24,021 nt of DNA from Pseudomonadota bacterium (GCA_023458055.1 JAEXAW010000083.1:1-24021), one strand, 5' to 3'. Shown: positions 1-8,303, counted from the stretch's first letter. Numbers and translations: made by a program. Notes: generated by a model from the letters alone, not told the origin.

Positions 1-445
1 TGCCAACGCTCGGCGTCGAGGACACCAGCGTATAGCCTGCCGGCAGCGCGTCCGCGACGCTCACCGCCGCCGCGCTCGACGGACCATTATTGGTCACCGT
101 CACCGTAAAGGTCACATTGCTGCCAACGTTCGGCGTCGCGTTCGACACCGCCTTGGTCACCGCCAGATCGGCCTGCTGAACCAAAGTATCGGTATCGGAA
201 GCGGAGTTATCCGTCGTATTCGCTTCATAGGCAGTCGCGGGCTTGGTAATTTGGGCGCTATTCTGGACTTGGGCAAAAGCAGAGGGCGTAAAAATTGCTG
301 ACGATATTGCCAGAAGGGCAAACAGCATCAGGAAGCGAAACGCGCGCGCTTTTCGTACCGCAGAATCGAAGCAAGAGGCCGTTAAATGACGGTCCAAGCC
401 TTGGTGTGCGTTATCGTCCGCAGCGTATTTGCGCGTTTCGAACAT
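1..445 (-). CDS. Secreted DUF11-repeat protein, N-terminal part (partial)
   Basis: The frame is open from an ATG at 445 to the left edge, so only about 148 residues are visible. Residues 1-58 form a long signal peptide: a charged n-region of about 37 residues, a hydrophobic core (LMLFALLAISSAIF) and an AFA|Q cleavage site. After a short Ser/Thr/Asp-rich linker, the first DUF11-type beta-sandwich repeat begins near residue 90, with the family core FTVTVTNNGP followed by VADALPAGY. The segment ends in TPSVG, close to the TPNVG that opens the repeat, so more tandem copies probably follow beyond the edge. Known for the family: large surface or extracellular repeat proteins, often adhesins or envelope proteins. 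An AAGGG-like ribosome binding site lies 9-10 nt before the ATG. It reads in the same direction as prsKR, 236 bp downstream of prsR. Inference: a surface protein possibly linked to the exopolysaccharide/exosortase system; any C-terminal sorting signal is outside the window. Confidence 0.8.
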   Translation of the reverse strand, partial: MFETRKYAADDNAHQGLDRHLTASCFDSAVRKARAFRFLMLFALLAISSAIFTPSAFAQVQNSAQITKPATAYEANTTDNSASDTDTLVQQADLAVTKAVSNATPNVGSNVTFTVTVTNNGPSSAAAVSVADALPAGYTLVSSTPSVG

Positions 446-681
446 CGGTGATTTGCCCTTAAATCGAGACGAGACGCCCATGCCCCGACTCTTGAATCCA
501 GCCTGCCAGATGGCAAATTTCGGGGCAAACGACAAGCAAAACCTTGTTCTAAAATGTAAATTTTATGAAACCCACACGTCCTGTTCGGCACCCACGTCAT
601 TGATCGTGCGGTGTTTTTAATTCGACCGTGCCGGCGCAGGCCATTTTCGGTGATGGTCAGCGCCGCTTGCTTACTATGCGT

Positions 682-2058
682 TTAGGCCTGCAGACCATAT
701 TGCTTAAGCAAATCATATAATGTGGGGCGACTGATACCCAGCAGCTTGGAAGCGCTGGAAATGTTGCCTTCGGTACGCGCGAGTGCGCGGCGGATTGCTT
801 TGCGATCAGCCATTTCCCGCACCGACTTGAGATTGAGCGCCTCCCCACCGTCGTCCGCATCGTCGCGCAAATCGAGATTGGCGGCGGTAACTAATTTTCC
901 ATCGGCCATGATCACCGCGCGTTTGAGGCGATTTTCAAGTTCACGCACATTTCCCGGCCAGGTGTAAGCGTCGATGACCGCCAGAGCATCGGGCGCAAGT
1001 CCCTTGACCTGCGGGTTCATCTCTGGAGCGAAGCGCCGCACAAAATGTTTGGCGAGGAGACCTGCATCGCCGGGCCGCTCCGCCAAGGTCGGAATTTTGA
1101 CGACGATTTCGGCCAGCCGATAATAAAGGTCTTCGCGAAAACTCCCATCAAGGATCATTGCATCAAGGTCACGGTGGGTTGCGCATACGATCCGCGTGTT
1201 GACGGCAATCGGCTTGCGCCCGCCGATGCGTTCAATCACGCGCTCCTGCAGGAAGCGCAGCAGCTTGACCTGCAATGGCAGGGGAATATCGCCCACCTCG
1301 TCCAGGAACAAGGTGCCGCCATGCGCCATTTCTATCTTGCCTTCGGTGGTTTTGACGGCCCCCGTGAAAGCGCCTTTTTCATGTCCGAACAATTCGCTTT
1401 CGAGGAGGTTTTCCGGGATCGCGGCGCAGTTGATCGCAACGAATGCACCATCGCGGCGGTTGCTCGTTTCATGAAGACCGCGGGCGAGCAGTTCCTTGCC
1501 CGTTCCGCTTGCGCCAAGGAGCATGACAGAAACGTCTGCTGTCGCCACCCGCTCGATTGTGCGCGTAACCTGAAGCATTTCGGGCGCGGTCGTGATCATG
1601 CGGCCGAGCACCTTATCATCACCATTTGATGCCATTGCGAGCCGCGCATTTTCCAGCTCAAGTTCGCGCACATGAAAGGCGCGCTTTACGATGAGGCCGA
1701 GCTCATCAATATCGATCGGCTTTTGATAAAAATCATAAGCCCCGCCCGCGATAGCTCGCAACGCACTTTCACGCGCACCATGGCCCGAGGCGACCACCAC
1801 CTTCGTATCCGGCTTCAGCGCCAGAATGTCCTCAAGTGTCTTAAAGCCCTCGGTAACACCATCCGGATCGGGCGGCAGGCCAAGGTCGAGCGTAACCACG
1901 TCCGGCTCTTCCGACCGCAAAAGCTCAATCGCTTCGTCGCGCGTTCCTGCAGTGAACACCCGATAATCTTCATAGGCCCAGCGCAATTGCTTCTGGAGAC
2001 CGGGATCATCTTCGACGATCAGCAATTTTGGAAGGTCGGTAGGTGTAGGGCTGGTCAT
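682..2058 (-). CDS. prsR: PEP-CTERM-box response regulator, sigma-54 activator PrsR
   Basis: NtrC-family activator of 458 aa. Residues 11-125 are a receiver domain with an acidic pocket (E16-D18), phospho-acceptor D58 in VTLDLGLPPDPDG, and K113 in YQKP. A central AAA+ domain follows, with Walker A GASGTGKE, the sigma-54 contact loop GAFTGA (inside ESELFGHEKGAFTGA) and Walker B LFLDEVGD. The C-terminus is a Fis-type helix-turn-helix (GNISSASKLLGISRPTLYDLL). The DPDG insertion after the phospho-Asp and the close fit to the PrsR model separate it from NtrC or ZraR. Known role: PrsR, phosphorylated by PrsK, activates sigma-54 promoters of PEP-CTERM/exopolysaccharide genes. It overlaps the prsK stop by ATGA, which implies translational coupling. 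The intact GAFTGA loop means it should be able to drive sigma-54 promoters, and two good ones lie at 15086 and 15389 in this window. Confidence 0.93.
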   Translation of the reverse strand: MTSPTPTDLPKLLIVEDDPGLQKQLRWAYEDYRVFTAGTRDEAIELLRSEEPDVVTLDLGLPPDPDGVTEGFKTLEDILALKPDTKVVVASGHGARESALRAIAGGAYDFYQKPIDIDELGLIVKRAFHVRELELENARLAMASNGDDKVLGRMITTAPEMLQVTRTIERVATADVSVMLLGASGTGKELLARGLHETSNRRDGAFVAINCAAIPENLLESELFGHEKGAFTGAVKTTEGKIEMAHGGTLFLDEVGDIPLPLQVKLLRFLQERVIERIGGRKPIAVNTRIVCATHRDLDAMILDGSFREDLYYRLAEIVVKIPTLAERPGDAGLLAKHFVRRFAPEMNPQVKGLAPDALAVIDAYTWPGNVRELENRLKRAVIMADGKLVTAANLDLRDDADDGGEALNLKSVREMADRKAIRRALARTEGNISSASKLLGISRPTLYDLLKQYGLQA

Positions 2059-4181
2059 GCGGCGTCCTCTTTGCCGATTAAAGATGATATTCCAAAGGTT
2101 GATTGCAATGTTGGATCGACCAGCGGCAGAACGAGCCGGAACAAACTGCCCTCACCTTCTCGGCTTTCGACGTCCAGCCGCCCGCCCATTGCCTGTGCGA
2201 GCGAACGCGCTTCGTAAACGCCGATCCCGAACCCGCCTTCCTTTGTGGACAGAAAAGGCTTGAACAACTTGTTGCGGATAAAGTCTGGCGACATGCCACT
2301 ACCGCGATCCATCACCTCAATCACCGCTTTGCCTGCTTCACTGCGCAGCATGATCTGAATAGGCTCGGTCGAGGGGCTGGCGTCAATCGCGTTCTGGACA
2401 AGGTGCATCAATATTTGTTCGACACGGTTAGGGTCAGCCATTGCGACGACGGTTGCATCGGCGCCGGTGATGATTGCGTGTTGCGGTCGCTTGGAACGCG
2501 CTACCCGTTCAATCAGATCTTCAATCGCGACCGGATGCGGATCTTCGGGTCGACCTTTATTATGCTGCGAGAGGCGCGCGAGCAGATCATTCATACGCCC
2601 GACCGAAAATTGCAGCGTCTCGATCATGTCGGCCCGGAATTCCGGATTATCCGCATGGCGTTCGGCGTTGCGGGCAACCAGGCTGAGCTGACTTACAAGA
2701 TTTTTGATGTCGTGAATAATGAATGCAAAACGGCGATTAAATTCTTCAAAACGCCGGGCTTCCGACAGCGCCTCCTGCCCCTGTGCTTCGGCGAGATAAC
2801 TCGCGACCTGACGACCGACGATGCGCAGCAGGTCAAAGTCCTCCCAATCCAGTGTACGGTCGATTACTGGCCGTTCAAGCAACACCAATCCTGCCAGCCG
2901 CTCAAAATGGATTAACGGCACCCCCACCCAAACACGAGGATCTTCCATCATCCATCGAGGCATAAGCGCAGATTCCGGGCCGCCGGATTCCCGACCTCTC
3001 AGCGCATCAAAATCAATGATGCGCGCGGTCTCCTGCAAATAGAGATAGGTCTTCAGTTCGGCAGCGCTCGCGGGTGCCGAAATGCTGCGCGCATTCCACC
3101 TACTCTCAACAACCAGCCCACCGTGATCATCGGGCAATAACAACAAGCCGCCGGGCGATTCAGTAACGTCCGCGATGGCTTTGATAACACGGGCATGAAA
3201 GGGATCGGATTCGACGCCGGGCTTTCCCATCGTTTGGGTGAAGCGCATCCATTCGGTGCGATAATCATAACGGTGCTGGAAAAAATGTTTGTTGATCTGC
3301 ACCCGCATGAGGGACCGGAACCGGGCCGATGGAACAAGCATAACCGCTGCAACGATAGCGAGCAGAAGAAATGCCTTTTGCGCTATGTCACCATAATCGC
3401 CACCAAGGAACCGCAATGCCGCCGCAACCACGACCATCGCGACAAGATATATGCCGATCGCCATTAGCGACAAAGACTGGAATGTGACGGAGCGAGAAAG
3501 CCGGAACCGCATCTGCCCACGCTTGAGTAAGGGGACGGCAAAAACCGGAATCAATAAAATGCTGAGCAAAGGGCGCAGCTCAATAAGCGCTTGCGCCGGT
3601 TGTCCGGCCAGATAGGTGATGGTGTAGAGATTAAGATCATAGCCCCACATAGCCGTCAGCGCCGCCATATAAGGTGCAATCAAGGAGCGAGAATCCGGTG
3701 CCGCGACACTATAGAGATTATGTACCAACACCAACGCACCGATGACCATTATCGCGTGCAGAACAAGGCGGCTCACGCCTAGCAATTTTGTCTGATCGAT
3801 CACCCCCGCGCTGGACAGAACAGAGATATCCACAACCATCGTCAGCAGCGCCACAAGGGCTAGCGCGGCAAAAATGAACGACAGCCCGCGGGGGCTGTCA
3901 GCGGTTCCCGCCTGCCTTAGCAAAAGATAGAGGAATCCAAGCCACGCCACATTGCGCATATTTTCAAACATGGCTGCCAGATGACTGCTCGTCCCAAACA
4001 CTGCCGAGACGCCAAGCCACACCGCCATCACCAACAGCGCCACAATCAGCATTAGGTGATGAGAGGTTAAGGGGCGCAGCCTCCGCAAGACCCCGAAGGC
4101 CAATACGCTAAAGCCCGCCGCCGCCAACAGCGCACCCCAATAGGCAATAGTATTTAATGCGCTGCCAATATCCAAGGCCAT
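2055..4181 (-). CDS. prsK: PEP-CTERM system membrane histidine kinase PrsK
   Basis: The N-terminal ~300 residues are very hydrophobic, with about eight or nine predicted membrane helices. A GAF-like cytoplasmic sensor follows (roughly residues 320-460). The dimerisation/phospho-acceptor helix reads FAFIIHDIKNLVSQ with H490, and the HATPase domain shows an N-box (HLVQNAIDAS), a G1 box (DRGSGMS) and a G2 region (GGFGIGVYEARSLAQAMGG). This order matches the PrsK family, the partner kinase of PrsR. I chose the ATG at 4181 (708 aa) over the GTG at 4199 because GGAG lies 7 nt before it. It is co-transcribed with prsR through an ATGA overlap. Known role: controls the sigma-54 regulon of exosortase/EPS systems; the signal is unknown. 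The exosortase and EPS genes themselves are not in this window. Confidence 0.9.
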   Translation of the reverse strand: MALDIGSALNTIAYWGALLAAAGFSVLAFGVLRRLRPLTSHHLMLIVALLVMAVWLGVSAVFGTSSHLAAMFENMRNVAWLGFLYLLLRQAGTADSPRGLSFIFAALALVALLTMVVDISVLSSAGVIDQTKLLGVSRLVLHAIMVIGALVLVHNLYSVAAPDSRSLIAPYMAALTAMWGYDLNLYTITYLAGQPAQALIELRPLLSILLIPVFAVPLLKRGQMRFRLSRSVTFQSLSLMAIGIYLVAMVVVAAALRFLGGDYGDIAQKAFLLLAIVAAVMLVPSARFRSLMRVQINKHFFQHRYDYRTEWMRFTQTMGKPGVESDPFHARVIKAIADVTESPGGLLLLPDDHGGLVVESRWNARSISAPASAAELKTYLYLQETARIIDFDALRGRESGGPESALMPRWMMEDPRVWVGVPLIHFERLAGLVLLERPVIDRTLDWEDFDLLRIVGRQVASYLAEAQGQEALSEARRFEEFNRRFAFIIHDIKNLVSQLSLVARNAERHADNPEFRADMIETLQFSVGRMNDLLARLSQHNKGRPEDPHPVAIEDLIERVARSKRPQHAIITGADATVVAMADPNRVEQILMHLVQNAIDASPSTEPIQIMLRSEAGKAVIEVMDRGSGMSPDFIRNKLFKPFLSTKEGGFGIGVYEARSLAQAMGGRLDVESREGEGSLFRLVLPLVDPTLQSTFGISSLIGKEDAA

Positions 4182-4199
4182 CACGCCGCTCCGTCCCAC

Positions 4200-4545
4200 G
4201 CCGACGACGCTCTTGCGATGCGGATAGGAATATCAGCGTCGGTCGCCGGTGCATGACCTCTGGTTACTTGTGCCACCGTCAAGAAATCCGGACGGGCCAC
4301 CGATCCCGCTGTGCAAGGCATATAAAATGTAAATGGCCGGATCATTTGCGGTATCAGTTGCCCCTTATCGCGACGACGATGACTCGTCATCCACACGCGA
4401 CGTAAAGATATCCGACAGTGGTAAACTGTCGATTAATTTTACAGATTAAGGTTAAGGATCATGCAAAAAGGGCTGCTACAAATAAAAAATGGGGCGGCAC
4501 CGCAGCGCCGCCCCAACCTAAAAACCGGTACCAGAGCCGGTGGTT
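4200..4545. other. Intergenic region upstream of prsK
   Basis: I see no convincing gene here. The short frames show no ribosome binding site or recognisable product. Visible structure: a small perfect inverted repeat CGACAG-N7-CTGTCG at 4413-4431 whose loop reads GTTTACC on the minus strand, an AT-rich stretch at 4430-4460, and the terminator of the neighbouring small gene at 4481-4514. The prsK promoter must lie in this region, but I could not find a GG-N10-GC sigma-54 element on the minus strand, nor a clear sigma-70 one. Confidence 0.5.
4481..4514 (-). terminator. Rho-independent terminator of the 4546-4839 gene
   Basis: Read on the minus strand, GGGGCGGC pairs perfectly with GCCGCCCC across an 8-nt loop and is followed directly by ATTTTTTATT. 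It lies about 30 bp past the stop codon of the small membrane protein. This also insulates prsK from read-through. Confidence 0.88.
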
Positions 4546-4839
4546 TTACTTGGTGCTTTCCTTAACGTCTTGAGCCACGTCCTTCGCGGCATTGCTAACG
4601 TTGGTTGCCGCCTTATCGACCGATTGTGAGACATTCTTCGCAGCATCACTCACCGCTTCGGTGCGGACGGTTTCCTGCTGGTTCATATTCACCAGGTAAA
4701 AGAGGCCCAGCCCTAAAGCGGCCAGAATGAGCAGACCGATGAGCATGCCCGCGCCACCGCTGCCGCCGCCCGACCGCGTTTCCACGGTACGCTCGGTGGT
4801 CACGCCATCGGTGCGCACTGTCACTTTTTCATCAACCAT
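4546..4839 (-). CDS. Small single-pass membrane protein of unknown function
   Basis: Product of 97 aa. A charged N-terminus of about 30 residues (VDEKVTVRTDG) and a Gly/Ser-rich hinge lead to one transmembrane helix (MLIGLLILAALGLGLFYLV). The C-terminal half is an Ala/Asn/Ser/Lys-rich amphipathic region in which AAKNVSQSV, AATNVSNAA and AKDVAQDV repeat with a roughly 11-residue rhythm, so it probably forms a long helix or coiled coil. I chose Met at 4839 over 4854 because GGGGA lies 8 nt upstream. Its own terminator follows, so it is probably monocistronic. I do not recognise a named family. The amphipathic repeats resemble LEA/apolipoprotein-like stress proteins, but this is only a resemblance. 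Confidence 0.75.
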   Translation of the reverse strand: MVDEKVTVRTDGVTTERTVETRSGGGSGGAGMLIGLLILAALGLGLFYLVNMNQQETVRTEAVSDAAKNVSQSVDKAATNVSNAAKDVAQDVKESTK

Positions 4840-4927
4840 GTTCCAATTCCCCATTTAACAGTCATTGAAGCCTATGTGGTTCTTCAACCGCTTGCCGTGA
4901 AAAATGTTCCACGCCCCGTCGGGAGTA

Positions 4928-6313
4928 TTAATCCGCGGCAAAATGGAAAGCATTGATCGTCCGCTCGCGCTCGTTAAAGAGCAAAGGCCTCCCCGTCGGC
5001 GGCGCTGATCGTTGCGGGCAATTGGGCCGCGCGCACGCAACACAGCCGAGCCCGATCGGCAGCGGATCCTTACCGCCATCAGCGTTCGTCGCGCGGACCG
5101 ACAATGATGCAGCGAGCCGCTCTTCCACGCCAATGGAAACGGCAAAGCGCGCCGGATGCTGCACGCCATATGTGATGCCATCCACGGTGCGCGATATCGT
5201 CACCCAACGCGTCCCGTCCTCAAGCTCCACACAGTCGCTGAGCAGGTCGCCGGGCCGGGCAAAGCTGCCGTGGATATTCCACAAGGGACAGCGCTGAGGC
5301 GCCAACACCAGCGGCGAGTTGGACGCGCCGGCATAGCGCTTCGATGCCTGTCCAGCCCGATCAATCCTGAGCATGAAAAAGGGCAGCCCGCGCGCCCCCA
5401 CGCGCTGCAAGGTTGTCAGACGGTGGGCCACTTGTTCAAACCCGGCATTGAAACGCCGCTGCAACAAGATCACATCATATCCGCTCGCCTCGCACGCCCG
5501 CAAAAACCTGGCATAAGGCATCATCAACGCGGCAGCGAAATAGCTGAACAAGTGGCGGCGAAAGAAGCGTTCTGCGGCGCGGTCGGCAAAGCCTGCTCCC
5601 GCCGCCAGCGCATCAATCTCCGCCTTGGCCTCGAGCTGCGCAAGTTGGGTTGCGACCTGGAAAGTTCGCGATGCCGGTTCAAGCATTTCCGACAATTGCA
5701 ACTGGCGCGCGTGGAGGTCGAGCCGACGCAAACGATCCGGCATCACATCGACCGGCAAGATGCGGATGGCGAGCTGGTGGCGGCTGCGCAACCGTTCGCT
5801 AATCGCGCCATAAAGATCGGCCGACCCCAAGCGCAACTCGTCGGCCAGACTTTCCGCTTGGGCATCAAGATCGGGGAAATGGTTCTTCCAGCGTTCGATT
5901 TCCTGCCGCACCAATTGCACCGCGAGGGGTTCGGTGTCGCCGCCCTCGCCCTCGCGACCCCGGCGCTCCGCCATCCGGAGCAAGGCGGCGGCGACACCCG
6001 GCGTTTGCGTGACAAAATCCTCGACCTCGTTCGGCAGAATATCGAGATCGGCAAAATCGGCATGCGCGAGCAAACGCCGGACGCTGGCCAGCTGGTCGGC
6101 CTGATTGTCGCCGGAAAAATCGCGCGGATCAATATCGAAGCGATCCGCGATGCGAAGCAGGATCGCCGCGCTGATCGGGCGCTGATTATGTTCGATAAGG
6201 TTGAGATAGCTCGGCGAAATATCGAGCAGCTCGGCCATGGCGAGTTGGGTCAGTCCCTGGTTCCGCCGCACCCGTCGCACGGTTGCGCCTGCAAATATTT
6301 TCCGTTCAGCCAT
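4928..6313 (-). CDS. ScfR/RamB/PccR-family acyl-CoA-responsive transcriptional regulator
   Basis: Product of 461 aa. Residues ~8-65 are an XRE-type helix-turn-helix (RRNQGLTQLAMAELLDISPSYLNLIEHNQRPIS, in parts). The middle is a degenerate IrrE/ImmA-like segment (HLFSYFAAALMMPYARFL) with no HExxH metal motif. The C-terminus carries the DUF2083-type region ending in a Cys cluster (GLGCVACARPNCPQRSAPPTGRP). Known family: short-chain fatty acyl-CoA regulators, including RamB, which controls glyoxylate-cycle genes in corynebacteria, and PccR, which controls propionyl-CoA assimilation in Rhodobacter. It is divergent from aceA with a perfect palindrome in between, so I infer that it regulates isocitrate lyase and itself in response to acetyl- or propionyl-CoA. 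The start at 6313 is the natural first ATG (MAERKIFAG). Confidence 0.88.
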   Translation of the reverse strand: MAERKIFAGATVRRVRRNQGLTQLAMAELLDISPSYLNLIEHNQRPISAAILLRIADRFDIDPRDFSGDNQADQLASVRRLLAHADFADLDILPNEVEDFVTQTPGVAAALLRMAERRGREGEGGDTEPLAVQLVRQEIERWKNHFPDLDAQAESLADELRLGSADLYGAISERLRSRHQLAIRILPVDVMPDRLRRLDLHARQLQLSEMLEPASRTFQVATQLAQLEAKAEIDALAAGAGFADRAAERFFRRHLFSYFAAALMMPYARFLRACEASGYDVILLQRRFNAGFEQVAHRLTTLQRVGARGLPFFMLRIDRAGQASKRYAGASNSPLVLAPQRCPLWNIHGSFARPGDLLSDCVELEDGTRWVTISRTVDGITYGVQHPARFAVSIGVEERLAASLSVRATNADGGKDPLPIGLGCVACARPNCPQRSAPPTGRPLLFNERERTINAFHFAAD

Positions 6314-6338
6314 AGGAGCGGCTCCGTTAACTTTCAGC

Positions 6339-6362
6339 TGTAATATTATTTACAATATTACA
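6339..6362. promoter_or_regulatory. Probable operator palindrome between the ScfR-type regulator and aceA
   Basis: TGTAATATT-N6-AATATTACA is a perfect 9+9 bp inverted repeat. The centre adds a third half-site, so TTGTAA-like elements recur about every 8 bp. It starts 26 bp from the regulator start codon and about 130 bp before aceA, a position suited to autorepression and to activation or repression of aceA. ScfR-family regulators are known to bind short TTTGCAAA-like inverted repeats; TTGTAA is related but not identical. Confidence 0.65.
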
Positions 6363-6401
6363 ACGATCAACGCACATAATCCGCCTCTTTGACTAAATTT
6401 T

Positions 6402-6430
6402 TTGACAAAATGCAAGCCGACTCATGCTGC
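6402..6430 (+). promoter_or_regulatory. Candidate aceA promoter
   Basis: TTGACA at 6402-6407 is a full -35 match, but the -10 position 17 nt later (TGCTGC) is poor. TTTGAC occurs twice, at 6388 and 6401. A weak -10 would suit an activator-dependent gene. Confidence 0.3.
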
Positions 6431-6489
6431 ACCGCACTATCAGGGAGCCAGAGCCCGCTATGGGTGACCTGCCAATGGAAAGACGGACT

Positions 6490-8082
6490 ATGAGCTACAC
6501 GGATGAAATCGCCAGAACCGGCCAGTTGATCGAACAGCAAGGCGCGCCCTGGGACGCGATCAGCGCCGAAAGCGTAACCCGCATGCGCCTCCAGAACCGT
6601 TTCAAGACCGGGCTCGACATTGCGCGCTACACCGCGAAGATCATGCGGGACGATATGGCGGCTTATGATAAAGATCCGGCCAATTACACCCAATCGCTCG
6701 GTTGCTGGCACGGGTTTATCGCGCAGCAAAAGCTGATCAGCATCAAGAAGCATTTCGGCACGACCAAGCAGCGTTATATCTATCTGTCGGGCTGGATGGT
6801 TGCCGCGCTACGTTCCGATTTCGGCCCCCTGCCCGACCAGTCGATGCACGAAAAAACCAGCGTTCCGGCACTGATTGAGGAAATTTATACCTTCCTCAAG
6901 CAAGCCGATGCCCGCGAACTGGGCGGCCTGTTCCGTGACCTCGATGCCGCGCGCGCTGCTGGCGATGAAGTTGCGGCCAAAGCGGTCCAGCACAAGATCG
7001 ACAATTTCGAAACCCATGTGGTTCCCATCATCGCGGATATCGACGCAGGCTTCGGCAATGCCGAGGCGACCTACCTCCTCGCCAAGAAAATGATCGAAGC
7101 AGGCGCCTGCGCGCTCCAGATCGAAAATCAGGTGTCGGACGAAAAGCAATGCGGGCACCAGGACGGCAAGGTCACCGTGCCGCACGAAGACTTCCTCGCC
7201 AAAATCCGCGCCCTCAGATACGCTTTCATGGAAATGGGCGTCGAAGATGGCATCATCGTTGCGCGCACCGACAGCCTTGGCGCGGGCCTTACCAAGCAGA
7301 TCGCGTTCACCCGCGAGGCGGGCGACCTTGGCGACCAGTATAACAGCTTCCTCGACTGCGAAGAGGTTGAAGGCACAGGCAATCCCGGCGACGTCCTCAT
7401 CAACCGCGACGGCAAGCTGATGCGCCCCAAACGTCTGCCTTCGAACCTATACCAGTTCCGCTCCGGAACAGGCGAAGATCGCTGCGTACTCGATTGCATC
7501 ATCTCGCTCCAAAATGGAGCCGACCTACTCTGGATCGAAACCGAAAAGCCGCACATCGAACAGATTGCGGGCATGGTTGACCGCATCCGCGAGGTTATCC
7601 CGAACGCGAAGCTTGCCTATAACAACTCGCCCTCGTTCAACTGGACGCTGAACTTCCGTCAGCAGGTGTTCGATGCGTGGGAAGCAGAAGGCAAGGACGT
7701 TGCCGCCTATGATCGCGCCAAGTTGATGAGCGTGGATTATGACGGCACCGAGCTGGCTGACGAAGCCGACAACCGCATCCGTACTTTCCAACGCGACGCG
7801 GCCAAGCGGGCGGGCATTTTCCACCATCTCATCACGCTGCCGACCTATCACACCGCCGCCTTGTCGACCGACAATCTGGCGAAGGAATATTTTGGTGAGG
7901 AAGCGATGTTGGGTTATGTCAAAGGCGTCCAGCGCAAGGAAATCCGCGAAGGCATTGCTTGTGTGAAGCACCAGAATATGTCGGGCTCCGACATTGGCGA
8001 TGATCACAAGGAATATTTCGCCGGGGAAGCAGCCCTCAAGGCGGGCGGCGTCCACAATACGATGAACCAGTTTGCGGCCTAA
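6490..8082 (+). CDS. aceA: Isocitrate lyase
   Basis: Product of 530 aa when started at MSYTDEIAR, with a GGAAAG ribosome binding site 8 nt upstream; the frame extends to 6424 but the extra residues look unlike the family. It cleaves isocitrate to succinate and glyoxylate in the glyoxylate shunt, in the cytosol. The catalytic loop reads SDEKQCGHQDGKV with the active-site Cys. Other marks are the Mg2+/substrate region ADIDAGFGNAE, the ARTDSLGAG segment and the NNSPSFNWTLNF motif of the large (about 530 aa) proteobacterial subclass. The loop has KQCGH where the short class has KKCGH, which I believe is normal for this subclass. It is divergent from a ScfR-type regulator and followed 38 bp later by a 60-aa protein, probably co-transcribed. 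Confidence 0.96.
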   Translation: MSYTDEIARTGQLIEQQGAPWDAISAESVTRMRLQNRFKTGLDIARYTAKIMRDDMAAYDKDPANYTQSLGCWHGFIAQQKLISIKKHFGTTKQRYIYLSGWMVAALRSDFGPLPDQSMHEKTSVPALIEEIYTFLKQADARELGGLFRDLDAARAAGDEVAAKAVQHKIDNFETHVVPIIADIDAGFGNAEATYLLAKKMIEAGACALQIENQVSDEKQCGHQDGKVTVPHEDFLAKIRALRYAFMEMGVEDGIIVARTDSLGAGLTKQIAFTREAGDLGDQYNSFLDCEEVEGTGNPGDVLINRDGKLMRPKRLPSNLYQFRSGTGEDRCVLDCIISLQNGADLLWIETEKPHIEQIAGMVDRIREVIPNAKLAYNNSPSFNWTLNFRQQVFDAWEAEGKDVAAYDRAKLMSVDYDGTELADEADNRIRTFQRDAAKRAGIFHHLITLPTYHTAALSTDNLAKEYFGEEAMLGYVKGVQRKEIREGIACVKHQNMSGSDIGDDHKEYFAGEAALKAGGVHNTMNQFAA

Positions 8083-8120
8083 GGGCGGATTTGAAGAACG
8101 AGCAAGGAAGGAATATCACC

Positions 8121-8303
8121 ATGGCTGAACCAACCCGTTCCCGCGCGGTCCTTTCCACCGCCGATTTTGAACTGCTCCGGACCGCCGTGCTGCATTATTT
8201 GAAAGCGGTCGAGGATAAGCCGGAGTCGATCGAATATGCGCGGCTCTACCACCGCCTCGGCAGCGCCATGGGCCTGCCCAAGGCTGAACAAGAAGTCGCC
8301 TGA
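8121..8303 (+). CDS. Small conserved-looking protein downstream of aceA
   Basis: Product of 60 aa (MAEPTRSRAVLSTADFELL...) with a strong AAGGAAGGA ribosome binding site just before the ATG at 8121. It is soluble, mostly helical in appearance, with no Cys, no signal and no membrane segment. It follows aceA by 38 bp in the same direction and precedes a possible terminator, so it is probably the second gene of the aceA transcript. I do not recognise a family. Its placement suggests a role connected with acetate or fatty-acid growth, but that is inference. Confidence 0.7.
   Translation: MAEPTRSRAVLSTADFELLRTAVLHYLKAVEDKPESIEYARLYHRLGSAMGLPKAEQEVA

Noticed and set aside
1045..2217. Plus-strand open frames of 181-194 aa opposite prsR and prsK
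   Set aside because: They lie antisense to well-supported domains, have no ribosome binding site or recognisable motifs, and reflect the high GC content.
4200..4396. Small frames upstream of prsK as genes, and a TGGCAC match there as a sigma-54 promoter
   Set aside because: No ribosome binding site or conserved-looking product is visible, and the TGGCAC on the minus strand lacks a GC at the -12 position.
5156..6343. 395-aa plus-strand frame opposite the ScfR-type regulator
   Set aside because: It mirrors the codon pattern of the real gene on the other strand and shows no family features; the minus-strand product has clear helix-turn-helix and Cys motifs.
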